DNA from: Azorhizobium sp965227945
GTDB lineage: Bacteria > Pseudomonadota > Alphaproteobacteria > Rhizobiales > Xanthobacteraceae
Direction of reading: 5' to 3'
DNA: 64,000 nucleotides
NCBI GenBank assembly: GCA_965227945.1
Contig: CBDDGQ010000006.1
Location: 1,116,001 to 1,180,000, forward strand
In this document: piece after piece, positions 54,753 to 63,880 of the stretch
Layout of the letters: each line of letters starts with the position of its first letter
Numbering within the stretch: position 1 is the first letter of the stretch
Made by a program: the position numbers and the translations under genes
Notes under the pieces: generated by a model
Databases searched by the model: none
What the model saw: the letters and a program-made list of their open reading frames with translations, nothing else
Told to the model about the DNA's origin: nothing

Positions 54753-55862
54753 ATGCTCGCTTATATCGTTCGCCGCCTGGCCCTGATGGTGCCCACCATC
54801 CTCGGCATCATGCTGGTTTCCTTTGTGGTGGTGCAGTTCGCGCCGGGGGGTCCGGTGGAACGCGTCATCGCGCAATTGACCGGCGATGATGTCTCGGCCA
54901 CCGCCCGCGTCTCCGGCGGCGGCGGCGATTTCGCCGGCGGGGCCGCCGTGCCCGGGGCCGGCGGCGGGGCGGATGCCTCCAAATATCGCGGCGCCCAGGG
55001 GCTGGACCCCAATTTCATCAAGGAGCTGGAGAAGCAGTTCGGCTTCGACAAGCCGCCCGCCGAGCGCTTCGCTTTGATGATCTGGAACTATGCCCGGTTC
55101 GATTTCGGCCGCTCCTATTTCCGCGACATCTCGGTGCTGAAACTCATCGGGGAGAAGCTGCCGGTCTCCATCTCGCTGGGCCTGTGGATGACCCTGCTCA
55201 CCTATGCCATCTCGATCCCGCTGGGCATCTCCAAGGCCATGCGCGACGGCTCGCGCTTTGATGTGTGGACCTCGGCGGTGGTGATCGTGGGCTATGCCAT
55301 CCCGTCCTTCCTGTTCGCCATCCTGCTGATCATCCTGTTCGCCGGCGGCTCGTTCCTGGACTGGTTTCCGCTGCGCGGGCTCACCTCGGACAATTGGAGC
55401 CAGATGTCCTGGCCGGCGCGGATCGCCGATTATGGCTGGCATCTGGTGCTGCCGCTCACCTCCATGGTGCTGGGCGCGTTCGCCACCATGACCCTGCTTA
55501 CCAAGAACTCGTTCCTGGAAGAGATCCGCAAGCAATATGTCACCACCGCCCGCATGAAGGGCCTGACCGAGCGCAGCGTGCTCTATCGGCACGTGTTCCG
55601 TAACGCCATGCTGATCGTCATCGCCGGCTTTCCCAGCGCCTTCATCTCCGCCTTCTTCACCGGCTCGCTGCTGATCGAGACCATCTTTTCCTTGGACGGG
55701 CTGGGCCTGCTGGGCTTTGAGAGCGTGCTGAACCGCGATTATCCCGTGGTGTTCGCCACCCTCTACATCTTCTCCTTGGCCGGGCTGCTGATCGGCCTGC
55801 TGTCGGATCTCACCTATATGCTGGTGGATCCACGCATCGATTTCGACACGCGGGAGGTGTGA
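54753..55862 (+). CDS. yejB: Oligopeptide/microcin C ABC permease YejB
   Basis: This 369-residue permease starts with the OppB-type IVRRLALMVPTILGIMLVSF and GPVERVIAQL. A glycine-rich periplasmic insertion (about residues 45-75: GGGGDFAGGAAVPG) and FIKELEKQFGFDKPPAERF are YejB features. EAA loop near 260: RKQYVTTARMKGLTERSVLY. It pairs with YejE. Confidence 0.93.
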   Translation: MLAYIVRRLALMVPTILGIMLVSFVVVQFAPGGPVERVIAQLTGDDVSATARVSGGGGDFAGGAAVPGAGGGADASKYRGAQGLDPNFIKELEKQFGFDKPPAERFALMIWNYARFDFGRSYFRDISVLKLIGEKLPVSISLGLWMTLLTYAISIPLGISKAMRDGSRFDVWTSAVVIVGYAIPSFLFAILLIILFAGGSFLDWFPLRGLTSDNWSQMSWPARIADYGWHLVLPLTSMVLGAFATMTLLTKNSFLEEIRKQYVTTARMKGLTERSVLYRHVFRNAMLIVIAGFPSAFISAFFTGSLLIETIFSLDGLGLLGFESVLNRDYPVVFATLYIFSLAGLLIGLLSDLTYMLVDPRIDFDTREV

Positions 55863-55864
55863 CC

Positions 55865-57025
55865 ATGGACACCACCGTCGCCACCACAGCCCCCGTCGTC
55901 CCGCCCCCGGCCGCGCCGAAGAAGCGGCCGTTCTTCTCACCGCTGAACCAGCGCCGCATCACCAATTTCCGCCACAACGGGCGGGGCTGGTGGTCGTTCG
56001 TGCTGTTCATGGTGATGTTCGTGCTCAGCCTGTTCGCCGAATTCATCGCCAACGACAAGCCGATCCTGCTGGAATATGACGGCGGTTATTACGTCCCGGT
56101 CCTGCGCGCCTATCCCGAGACCCGCTTCGGCGGCGATTTCGAGACGGAGGCCGACTATCGCGACCCCTATCTGCAAAAGCTGATCGCGGACAAAGGCGGC
56201 TGGATGCTCTGGCCGCCGGTGCATTTCAGCTACCACACCCACAATCTCGACCTGCCGACCCCGGCCCCCTCCCCGCCCACCTGGATGCTCACCGAGGCCC
56301 AGTGCAAGACGGTGGCCGAGCGCAAGGGCGTCAACGGCTGCGCGGGCCTGGAATACAACTGGCTGGGCACTGACGACCAGGGCCGCGACGTTCTGGCCCG
56401 GCTGATCTACGGCTTCCGCATCTCGGTGCTGTTCGGCCTGGCGCTGACGCTGATCTCCTCGGTGATCGGCGTCGCCGCGGGCGCGGTGCAGGGCTATTTC
56501 GGCGGCTGGGTGGATCTGCTGTCGCAGCGCTTCATCGAGATCTGGACCTCGATCCCGGCGCTCTATCTGCTGCTCATCATCTCCTCGGTGCTGGTGCCCG
56601 GCTTCTGGGTGCTGCTGGGCATCCTGCTGCTGTTCTCCTGGGTCTCCCTGGTGGGGCTGGTGCGGGCGGAATTCCTGCGGGCGCGCAATTTCGAATACGT
56701 GCAGGCCGCCCGCGCGCTGGGGGTGGGCAATTTCACCATCATGCTGCGGCACCTGTTGCCCAATGCCATGGTGGCGACGCTCACCTTCCTGCCCTTCATC
56801 CTGTCGTCCTCGGTGATGACCCTGACCGCCCTGGACTTCCTCGGCTTCGGCCTGCCGCCTGGCTCGGCCTCGCTGGGCGAGTTGCTGTCGCAGGGCAAGG
56901 CCAACATCCAGGCGCCCTGGCTGGGCCTCACCGGCTTCTTCACCGTGGCGCTGATGCTCAGTCTGCTGATCTTCATCGGCGAAGCGGTCCGCGACGCCTT
57001 CGACCCCCGCAAGACCTTCGAGTGA
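55865..57025 (+). CDS. yejE: Oligopeptide/microcin C ABC permease YejE
   Basis: This 386-residue permease has a GGAGGT ribosome site seven bases before the ATG at 55865; a GTG two codons earlier is an alternative. After the first span (WSFVLFMVMFVLSLFAEF) comes the long periplasmic loop unique to YejE (ETRFGGDFETEADYRDPYL, NWLGTDDQGRDVLAR). EAA motif: FEYVQAARALGVGNFTIML. Normally yejF follows at once; here a toxin-antitoxin pair comes first. Confidence 0.93.
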   Translation: MDTTVATTAPVVPPPAAPKKRPFFSPLNQRRITNFRHNGRGWWSFVLFMVMFVLSLFAEFIANDKPILLEYDGGYYVPVLRAYPETRFGGDFETEADYRDPYLQKLIADKGGWMLWPPVHFSYHTHNLDLPTPAPSPPTWMLTEAQCKTVAERKGVNGCAGLEYNWLGTDDQGRDVLARLIYGFRISVLFGLALTLISSVIGVAAGAVQGYFGGWVDLLSQRFIEIWTSIPALYLLLIISSVLVPGFWVLLGILLLFSWVSLVGLVRAEFLRARNFEYVQAARALGVGNFTIMLRHLLPNAMVATLTFLPFILSSSVMTLTALDFLGFGLPPGSASLGELLSQGKANIQAPWLGLTGFFTVALMLSLLIFIGEAVRDAFDPRKTFE

Positions 57026-57071
57026 GCGGCCGGGCGAGCTGTGGTAGAGTGGCGGGCATGGAGAGAAGGCC

Positions 57072-57338
57072 ATGAACAGGATCGTGCGCGAGCACTACCC
57101 GGTGGAGAGATTGCCGGAAGACCTGCGGGCGGGCTGGTCCGTGGGGCAGACCGTCACGATCACGGTCGAGGAAGATCGACCACAGTTGCAGGACATCAAC
57201 GCGCAGATCGACGAGATCCTGCGCAATCCCACGCCCATGACCTTCGCCGAAGCGCGACGACACGCTGGAGCCAGAACCACATCCTCCGAAGAGGCCGTTG
57301 CCCGTGTTCGGGCCCTGCGCGATGAGTGGGATGATTGA
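57072..57338 (+). CDS. Putative antitoxin partner of a PIN-domain toxin
   Basis: This 88-residue acidic protein (SVGQTVTITVEEDRPQLQD, then LRNPTPMTFAEARRHAGAR and a terminal VRALRDEWDD) is preceded by GGAGAGAAGGCC. The size, the C-terminal helix rich in acidic residues, and the eight-base overlap with a PIN gene fit a VapB-like antitoxin. I see no clear AbrB or RHH fold, so the DNA-binding type is open. It lies 46 bp after yejE in a place where yejF is expected. Confidence 0.68.
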   Translation: MNRIVREHYPVERLPEDLRAGWSVGQTVTITVEEDRPQLQDINAQIDEILRNPTPMTFAEARRHAGARTTSSEEAVARVRALRDEWDD

Positions 57339-57792
57339 AAGCGTGCGCCTTTATTTCGATGCCAATGCGCTTATTCAAGCCGTTGAAGGGCCCGGCCAGA
57401 ATGCCGACGGGTTTGCGCAAATGCTGCAGCGCGCATCCCATATCGGCCTGGACGCGGTGACGAGCGAACTAACTCTGGCAGAGTTGCTGGTCCATCCTCT
57501 CCGCAACCAGGATCTGCGATTGATCTCGGCCTATAATAACCTGTTATCCATTGGCACCGGATCTCAGCTCGAGACACGACCAGTGTCACGGGAGATCCTG
57601 ATCGCGGCGGCTAGAGTGCGGGCCCTACACCCAAGCCTGAAGTTGCCTGATGCGATCCACGTGGCCACCGCTGAGCAGACCGGGTGCAGCCATATCATCA
57701 GTGGTGACAAGAGATTGGCGGGCACGACTGCGTTGCCGGTGATGGACCCCGATGGGGCGGATCTTGCCGCTTTTCTAGAGGTGTTGCCATGA
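57331..57792 (+). CDS. PIN-domain ribonuclease toxin (VapC-like)
   Basis: This 153-residue protein has the PIN acidic set: Asp10 in LYFDANALI, Glu46/Glu51 in SELTLAELLVH, Asp107 in KLPDAIHVATA and Asp126 in IISGDKRL. These coordinate metal for RNA cleavage. ATG at 57331 overlaps the antitoxin stop by eight bases; an ATG at 57322 is an alternative. Codon choice is less GC-biased than in the flanking Yej genes. Its stop overlaps the yejF start (ATGA), so the toxin is coupled to a transporter gene. Confidence 0.84.
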   Translation: MIESVRLYFDANALIQAVEGPGQNADGFAQMLQRASHIGLDAVTSELTLAELLVHPLRNQDLRLISAYNNLLSIGTGSQLETRPVSREILIAAARVRALHPSLKLPDAIHVATAEQTGCSHIISGDKRLAGTTALPVMDPDGADLAAFLEVLP

Positions 57793-59432
57793 CCAGCGCT
57801 TCCTCAGCCTCCCCCCTCCTGTCGGTCCAGGACCTCTCCGTCGCCTTCCGCCGACCCAATGGCGAGGCGCTGGCGGTCAGGCATGTGTCGTTCGACGTCA
57901 AGCCCGGCGAGACCGTGGCCCTGGTGGGGGAAAGCGGCTCGGGCAAGTCGGTGACCGCCCTCTCCATCCTGAAATTGCTGCCCTATCCCGCCGCCAGCCA
58001 TCCCTCGGGCAAGATCCTGTTCAAGGGTCGCGACCTGCTCACCGCCTCCGAGCGGGAGTTGCGGGCGGTGCGGGGCAACGAAGTGACCATGGTGTTCCAG
58101 GAACCCATGAGTTCGCTCAATCCTCTCCACACCATCGACCGGCAGATTGGCGAGATGCTGATCCTGCATCGCGGCCTGTCCGGCGCGGCGGCGCGCAAGC
58201 GGATCCTGGAATTGCTGCACGAGGTGGGCATTCCCGATCCGGAAAGCCGCATGGGCGCCTATCCGCACCAATTGTCCGGAGGCCAGCGCCAGCGCGTCAT
58301 GATCGCCATGGCGCTGGCCAATGAGCCGGACCTGCTCATCGCCGACGAGCCCACCACTGCGCTGGACGTCACCGTCCAGGCGCAGATCCTGAAGCTTCTC
58401 AAGGAGTTGCAGGCCCGCCTCGGGATGGCGATGCTGTTCATCACCCATGATCTGGGCATCGTGCGCAAGATCGCCGACCGGGTTTGCGTGATGCAGAAGG
58501 GCGAGATTGTCGAGCAGGGCGGGGCGGAGGAGACGTTCCAGCACCCCAAGCACCCTTATACCCAGGCGCTGCTCAAGGCCGAGCCCAAGCCCGACCCGGC
58601 CCCCGCCGCGCCGGAGGCCAAGGTGGTGGTCTCGGCGCAGGACCTGAAGGTCCACTTCCCCATCAAGCGCGGCATCCTGCGGCGGACGGTGGGCTATGTG
58701 AAGGCGGTGGACGGCATCACCATCGCCATCCATGAAGGGGAAACCCTTGGCGTGGTTGGCGAATCCGGCTCCGGAAAGACCACACTGGGCCTCGCTTTGC
58801 TGCGGCTGATCTCCAGCAAGGGACCCATCCTGTTCCTCGGCGAGCGGGTGGACGGGCTGGGCTTTGCTGGGCTGCGGCCGCTGCGGGCGCATATGCAGAT
58901 CGTGTTCCAGGACCCGTTCGGGGCGCTGTCGCCGCGCATGTCCATCGCCGACATCGTGGGCGAGGGGCTGCTGGTGCATCAGAAGGGCCTCACCATCGAC
59001 GAGCGGGAGGCGCGGGTGATCGCGGCCCTGGAGGATGTGGGCCTCGATCCGGAGAGCCGCTTCCGCTATCCCCATGAATTCTCAGGCGGACAGCGCCAGC
59101 GTATCTCCATTGCCCGGGCCATGGCGCTGGAGCCGTCCTTCGTGGTTCTGGACGAGCCCACTTCGGCGCTGGACATGCTGGTGCAGGCGCAGATCGTCGA
59201 TCTGCTGCGGGCGCTGCAGCGCAAGCGCTCGCTGACCTACATGTTCATCTCCCATGACCTGCGGGTGGTGTCGGCGCTGGCGAGCCGTATCCTGGTGATG
59301 CGCAACGGAAAAATGGTCGAGGAAGGGCCCGCCCGCGAGGTGTTCGAGCACCCCAAGGAGCCCTACACCCAGGCGCTGTTCGCGGCCGCCTTCAATCTCG
59401 ATACCACCCAGGCAGGAGTGACCGCGCAGTGA
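57789..59432 (+). CDS. yejF: Oligopeptide/microcin C ABC transporter ATPase YejF (duplicated)
   Basis: This 547-residue protein has two ATPase halves. Half 1: Walker A GESGSGKSVT, signature LSGGQRQRVMIAMAL, Walker B LLIADEPTTALD. Half 2: Walker A GESGSGKTT, signature SGGQRQRISIARAM, Walker B FVVLDEPTSALD. It powers import by YejB/YejE of peptides captured by the YejA proteins. Its start overlaps the PIN toxin stop rather than yejE. Confidence 0.94.
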   Translation: MTSASSASPLLSVQDLSVAFRRPNGEALAVRHVSFDVKPGETVALVGESGSGKSVTALSILKLLPYPAASHPSGKILFKGRDLLTASERELRAVRGNEVTMVFQEPMSSLNPLHTIDRQIGEMLILHRGLSGAAARKRILELLHEVGIPDPESRMGAYPHQLSGGQRQRVMIAMALANEPDLLIADEPTTALDVTVQAQILKLLKELQARLGMAMLFITHDLGIVRKIADRVCVMQKGEIVEQGGAEETFQHPKHPYTQALLKAEPKPDPAPAAPEAKVVVSAQDLKVHFPIKRGILRRTVGYVKAVDGITIAIHEGETLGVVGESGSGKTTLGLALLRLISSKGPILFLGERVDGLGFAGLRPLRAHMQIVFQDPFGALSPRMSIADIVGEGLLVHQKGLTIDEREARVIAALEDVGLDPESRFRYPHEFSGGQRQRISIARAMALEPSFVVLDEPTSALDMLVQAQIVDLLRALQRKRSLTYMFISHDLRVVSALASRILVMRNGKMVEEGPAREVFEHPKEPYTQALFAAAFNLDTTQAGVTAQ

Positions 59433-60124
59433 CCCAACTGCCCCTCCAGGATGCCGCGGCGCGCATCGACATCCTCCATGAAAGCGTTCTGTACCAAGGG
59501 TTTCGCCGGTTCGAGAGCTATCGCATCACGCTCCATACGCCCGGGGCGCCGGCCATCAGCCAGGTGCGGGAGATCCTGCGGGTGGGGGGAGCGGTGGGGA
59601 TCATCGCCATCGACCCCCAGCTGCAAGCCATCGTGCTGCTGCGGCAGTTCCGCCTCGCCGCCCAGCTCGCCACCGGCTTCGGTGAACTCATTGAAATTCC
59701 TGCGGGATTGGTCGAGCCGGGAGAGGATCCCGCGGCCACTGCCCGGCGCGAATGCATCGAGGAGACCGGACTGGACCCCCATGAGGTCCACCCCCTGTTC
59801 TCCTGCCTGGTCTCGCCCGGCGCGGTGGACGAGCTGGCGCACTTCTTCCTGGCCTTCGTGGATGCGGCCCAGATGCCGCAACATACGGGCGCGGCAGGAG
59901 AAACCGAGATGATCCGGCCCTTCCTGGTGCCCCTTGACGAGGCCCTGGCGGCGCTGGACGGCGGTGCCCATCTGGCCAATGGCTATCTGCGGATGGCGCT
60001 GATGTGGGTGGCCCTGCACCGGGACGAGGTGACCGCCCGCGGCCGCGACTGGCAGGCCGCCTATGCCGGGCTGCCGACATCGGCCGCGGGTGTGGCTGCG
60101 GACGGCCCCAGCGAATCTGCCTGA
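59429..60124 (+). CDS. NUDIX hydrolase, ADP-ribose pyrophosphatase-like
   Basis: This 231-residue protein starts at a GTG overlapping the yejF stop. The NUDIX box is GLVEPGEDPAATARREC followed by IEETGL, preceded by ELIEIPAG as in ADP-ribose pyrophosphatases, and SCLVSPGAVDELAHFFLAF follows. It hydrolyses ADP-ribose or related sugar nucleotides. It is the last gene of the Yej operon by coupling, though functionally separate. Confidence 0.86.
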   Translation: MTQLPLQDAAARIDILHESVLYQGFRRFESYRITLHTPGAPAISQVREILRVGGAVGIIAIDPQLQAIVLLRQFRLAAQLATGFGELIEIPAGLVEPGEDPAATARRECIEETGLDPHEVHPLFSCLVSPGAVDELAHFFLAFVDAAQMPQHTGAAGETEMIRPFLVPLDEALAALDGGAHLANGYLRMALMWVALHRDEVTARGRDWQAAYAGLPTSAAGVAADGPSESA

Positions 60125-60268
60125 CGGCCCCCCTCGGCCCCACGTCCGCCGGGGCATGAGACACATTACACGCAAAAGCTGTATTCCCGCGCACCTACGT
60201 GTGCCCTGCGCAACACGATCGGCGCCCGTCAGGCGCTCGATCGCCCCCCATGCCGAACGCATCTGATC

Positions 60269-60297
60269 CGGTCACCGGACCGTCACCGGACTGTCAT
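60269..60297 (+). promoter_or_regulatory. Three tandem pho-box-like half-sites
   Basis: CGGTCAC, CCGTCAC and CTGTCAT occur at 60269, 60280 and 60291, exactly 11 bp apart with 4-bp spacers (CGGA, CGGA). The last matches the pho-box half-site CTGTCAT. The array ends 47 bp before the autotransporter start codon, a typical place for an activator site. The spacers are GC-rich instead of AT-rich. Confidence 0.55.
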
Positions 60298-60344
60298 CTC
60301 CCACCCCTACGGGAAGCGCGAATGGCATTTGGGGATTGGGTGCA

Positions 60345-63300
60345 ATGTTCGGTCTGACGTCGTCCGCCTCGCGGCTCGCCCTGGTTTGCGCCCTCGCCTG
60401 CGCCCCGGTCCCCTCCCTGGCAGCGAGCTTCACCGTCGCCACGGGCAGCACCACCACCACGGCGCAGAGCCTGAGCGGCACCCAGACCGGCACCGTCGCC
60501 GCCGGCGGCTCGCTTACCACCTCCGCCAGCAGCGTCACCTTCGGCATCGGCACCGGCACCGGCATGGTGCTGACCAATGCCGGCACCATCACGTCGGGCG
60601 TCCGGGCCCTGGATGCCGGCTCCACCGCCACCGGCCTGCTGACGGTGGCCAACAGCGGCACCATCTCGTCCACCGACGACGGCTTCCGCATCAACGGCAC
60701 CTTCGCCGGCGGCACGCTGCTGCTGACCAATTCCGGCACCATCTCCTCCACCACCGGCCAGGTGCTGGATTTCGACAAGGCGACCGCCACCTCGGCCTCG
60801 GTCACCATCACCAATGCCGGCAGCCTGCTCGCCAGTGGCGCCAGTGGCTCGGATGCGGTGCGCCTGGGCGGCGGCACCATCAGCCTGACCAATTCCGGCA
60901 CCATCTCCACCACCACGGCGGGCAAGCGGGCGATCAAGTTCGACAGCGCCACCAATATCGAGACCCTGACGTCGTTCACCCTCACCAACACCGCCACCGG
61001 CCTGATCTCGGGCACCGATGATGCCATCAAGATCGCCGGCAATGCGGGCAGCACCTCTGCGGCGGTGATCGTCATCAACAATGCCGGCACCATCCGCTCC
61101 ACCGCGGGCGGCCAGGGCATCGATCTGGGCGATCTGACCTCCACCAATCTGAAGATCACCATCACCAACCAGTCCACCGGCCTCATCACCGCCTCGGACA
61201 ATGACGGCGTGAAGGCCGGCATGAATACGGTGGTGAACAATTACGGCACCATCACCTCGGACTACACCACCACCTCGGCGGATGTGCAGAACTACTCCGC
61301 GGTGAAGTTCGACGGCGCCTCCGGCTCGGTGCACAATTACGCGGGCGGCGTGATCTCGGGCGCCTATCACGGCATCAAGGCCTCCGGCCTCACCGACAAT
61401 ATCGACGTCATCAACGATGCCGGCGCCACCATCACCGGCCGCAACGGCTCGGGCGTGAACTCCAACGGCACCGGCTCGGTGCTGAACTACGGCACCATCA
61501 CCGGCTCGTTCGATCCCGCCGCCAGCTTCGGCGATGGCGATGGCGTGGACATCGACCACATCGGCACCATCACCAATTACGGCACCATCCAGGCCCTGGG
61601 CTCCAAGGGCACCAAGCCGGGCGAGACCAATCCCAGCACCAGCGAGGGCATCGCCATCGGCGGCGGCACCATCGTCAACGGCTCGGCCAGTGTGCGCACT
61701 GCCCTCATCTCCGGCGCCAACAACGGCATCCTGGCGGATGACAGCAACAGCGGCAGCATCTTCGGCGCCCTCAACGTGACCAATTACGGCACCATCCAGG
61801 GCCTCAACGGCTACGGCATCCGCATCGTCAACGATGCCGGCTACAGCAACACCATCATCAATTACGGCACCATCACCGGCACCACCTATGCGGTGGCCAT
61901 GGGCAATGGCAACGATCTGTTCGTCTATGAGGCCGGCTCCAGCGTCACCGGCGCGGTGATGGCCCAGGGCGGCACCGACACCTTCCGCCTCGGCGAGGTG
62001 TCCGGCACCTTCAACCTGTCCCTGCTCGGCAACAGCGCCACCTACCAGGGGTTCGAGATCTTCGACATCCAGTCCGGCTCAGCCTGGACGCTCACCGGCA
62101 CCTCCAGCTTCGCCGGCAACACCACCGTCACCGGCGCCAGCCTGACCCTGAACAATGCCTCGCTGGCCTCGTCCTTCGTCACGGTCAGCGGCTCAGGCGC
62201 CCTGCTGGCGGGCACCGGCACCATCGGCGGCCTCGCGGCCGCCTCCGGCTCCACCATCTCTCCCGGCCTCACCGGCGGCACGCTGGGCACCCTGGCGGTG
62301 AACGGCGCCGCCAGCTTCGCCAGCGGATCGACCTATGCGGTGACGGTGAACAGCGCCGGGGCCAGCGACCAGATCGCGGTGACTGGCAAGACCACGCTGT
62401 CCAGCGGCGCCACGGTGGCGGTGCAGGCGCTCTCCGGCAGCTATGGCAATTTCAGCCAGCCCTACACCATCCTCACTTCGGCGGGCGGCGTGTCCGGCAC
62501 CTTCGGGTCGGTCAGCTCCAACATGGCCTTCCTCACCCCGGTGCTGAGCTATGACGCCAACGACGTCTATCTGGCGCTGAACCGCAACGACGTGAGCTTC
62601 GCCAGCGTCGCCACCACCGCCAACACCCGCCAGGTGGCCGCGGCGGTGCAGGCCGGCGGCAGCAACACCGCCCTCTACAACGCGCTCATCACCGGCTCGG
62701 TGGTGTCCGCCCAGAGCGCCTTCCAATTGCTCTCCGGCGAGGCCCAGGCCTCCTACGGCACCACCGCCTTCAACCAGGCGCAGATCGTGGGCGATGTGAT
62801 CGACGGCCGCCTGCGCCAGGCGAGCTATGCCGGCGCCACCGGCGCGGTGGCGGGGCTGGGGGCCGGCGGCCCCACCGCTTATGCCGCAGCGCCGGTGCTG
62901 AAGGCCGGGCCCTTCTCTCCCGCCGCTGCGCCGGCCGCGCCTGTGTGGACCGGCTGGGTGCAGGGCTTCGGCCAGTGGAACAGCACCAACGGCAATGGCA
63001 ACGCCTCGTCCATGGACTCCACCGTGGGCGGCGTGCTCGCCGGCCTCGATACCACGGTGAACAACTGGACCCTGGGCTTTGCCGCCGGCTACAGCTGGTC
63101 CAATTCCTCGGTGGGCAATCTGAGCTCGGAGCTGGACTCCAACAGCGCCCAGTTCGCCCTCTATGCCGGCACCGCCTACGGCGCGGTCAAGCTGCGGGCC
63201 GGCGCGAACCTCGCCTATTCCAACGTGGACAGCACCCGCACGGTGGTGGCCGGCGCGGTCACGGAGCGGCCCACCGCCTCCTATGACGGCTGGACCGGCG

Positions 63301-63767
63301 GCCTGTTCGGCGAGGCCGGCATCGCCTTGCCGGTCGGCCCCGTCGCCTTCGAGCCGTTCGCCCAGCTGGCCTGGACCGGCGTGAACATGGGCAGCTTCAC
63401 GGAAACCGGCGCGCCGGTGACCGGGCTCACCTCGTCGGGCCTCAGCTTCGACACCTGGTATTCCACCCTCGGCGTGCGGGCCGCCTCGGCCCTGCCCATG
63501 GCCGGCTACACGCTGGTGCCGCACGCCTCGCTGGGCTGGCGCCATGCCTATGGCGACGTGACCCCGGCATTGGCGGTGAGCTTCCTCAACACCGGCACCG
63601 GCTTCACCGTGCAGGGTGTGCCGATCGCGGAAGACAGCGCTTTGGTGGGCGCCGGCGTGGACGTGGCCCTGGGCCGCGGCTTCACCGTGGGTCTGAGCTA
63701 TGACGGCGCCTTCGCCTCCTCCGCCCAGAGCAACACGGTGCGCGGGACGCTCGGCCTCTCCTTCTGA
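60345..63767 (+). CDS. Autotransporter with GTI-repeat beta-helix passenger
   Basis: This 1140-residue type V secreted protein has a signal peptide (1 to about 27, LALVCALACAPVPSLAA), then a passenger rich in short repeats of N(S/A/Y)GTI(S/T) type that form a parallel beta-helix (TNSGTISST, NYGTITG; at least fifteen copies between residues 75 and 530). A TPATR-like connector and alpha-linker follow, then a C-terminal beta-barrel from about residue 867 (WTGWVQGFGQWNS) ending in the aromatic LGLSF. It probably forms a surface adhesin. A start at ATG 60345 is chosen over a TTG three codons upstream. Regulation by the upstream pho-like array is possible. Confidence 0.9.
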   Translation: MFGLTSSASRLALVCALACAPVPSLAASFTVATGSTTTTAQSLSGTQTGTVAAGGSLTTSASSVTFGIGTGTGMVLTNAGTITSGVRALDAGSTATGLLTVANSGTISSTDDGFRINGTFAGGTLLLTNSGTISSTTGQVLDFDKATATSASVTITNAGSLLASGASGSDAVRLGGGTISLTNSGTISTTTAGKRAIKFDSATNIETLTSFTLTNTATGLISGTDDAIKIAGNAGSTSAAVIVINNAGTIRSTAGGQGIDLGDLTSTNLKITITNQSTGLITASDNDGVKAGMNTVVNNYGTITSDYTTTSADVQNYSAVKFDGASGSVHNYAGGVISGAYHGIKASGLTDNIDVINDAGATITGRNGSGVNSNGTGSVLNYGTITGSFDPAASFGDGDGVDIDHIGTITNYGTIQALGSKGTKPGETNPSTSEGIAIGGGTIVNGSASVRTALISGANNGILADDSNSGSIFGALNVTNYGTIQGLNGYGIRIVNDAGYSNTIINYGTITGTTYAVAMGNGNDLFVYEAGSSVTGAVMAQGGTDTFRLGEVSGTFNLSLLGNSATYQGFEIFDIQSGSAWTLTGTSSFAGNTTVTGASLTLNNASLASSFVTVSGSGALLAGTGTIGGLAAASGSTISPGLTGGTLGTLAVNGAASFASGSTYAVTVNSAGASDQIAVTGKTTLSSGATVAVQALSGSYGNFSQPYTILTSAGGVSGTFGSVSSNMAFLTPVLSYDANDVYLALNRNDVSFASVATTANTRQVAAAVQAGGSNTALYNALITGSVVSAQSAFQLLSGEAQASYGTTAFNQAQIVGDVIDGRLRQASYAGATGAVAGLGAGGPTAYAAAPVLKAGPFSPAAAPAAPVWTGWVQGFGQWNSTNGNGNASSMDSTVGGVLAGLDTTVNNWTLGFAAGYSWSNSSVGNLSSELDSNSAQFALYAGTAYGAVKLRAGANLAYSNVDSTRTVVAGAVTERPTASYDGWTGGLFGEAGIALPVGPVAFEPFAQLAWTGVNMGSFTETGAPVTGLTSSGLSFDTWYSTLGVRAASALPMAGYTLVPHASLGWRHAYGDVTPALAVSFLNTGTGFTVQGVPIAEDSALVGAGVDVALGRGFTVGLSYDGAFASSAQSNTVRGTLGLSF

Positions 63768-63815
63768 GGCCGGCGGGGTCGCCAGGGTGGGCCAAAAGGG
63801 GCCGGCGGACGCGAG

Positions 63816-63855
63816 GAGCGTTTTCGAGCGAAGTGGATTCCGGTTCGCTCGAAAC
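63816..63855 (+). repeat. Dispersed Hyphomicrobiales-type repeat, copy 2 (perfect hairpin)
   Basis: It contains GAGCGTTTTCGAGCGAAGTG and folds into an 11-bp stem, TTTCGAGCGAA (63822-63832) with TTCGCTCGAAA (63844-63854), around an 11-nt loop. It matches the copy at 21108-21154. It lies 48 bp past the autotransporter stop and may also end that transcript. Confidence 0.7.
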
Positions 63856-63880
63856 CGCACGAGGCGCCGAGATGGCGGGA

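Noticed and set aside
53181..55940. A 919-codon minus-strand frame across the second YejA-like gene and yejB
   Set aside because: It is antisense to genes with strong family signatures and start/stop coupling; a shadow frame.
60570..61900. CRISPR array in the autotransporter gene
   Set aside because: The repeated GGCACCATC units are short, irregularly spaced and in frame with a beta-helix passenger, so they are protein repeats.
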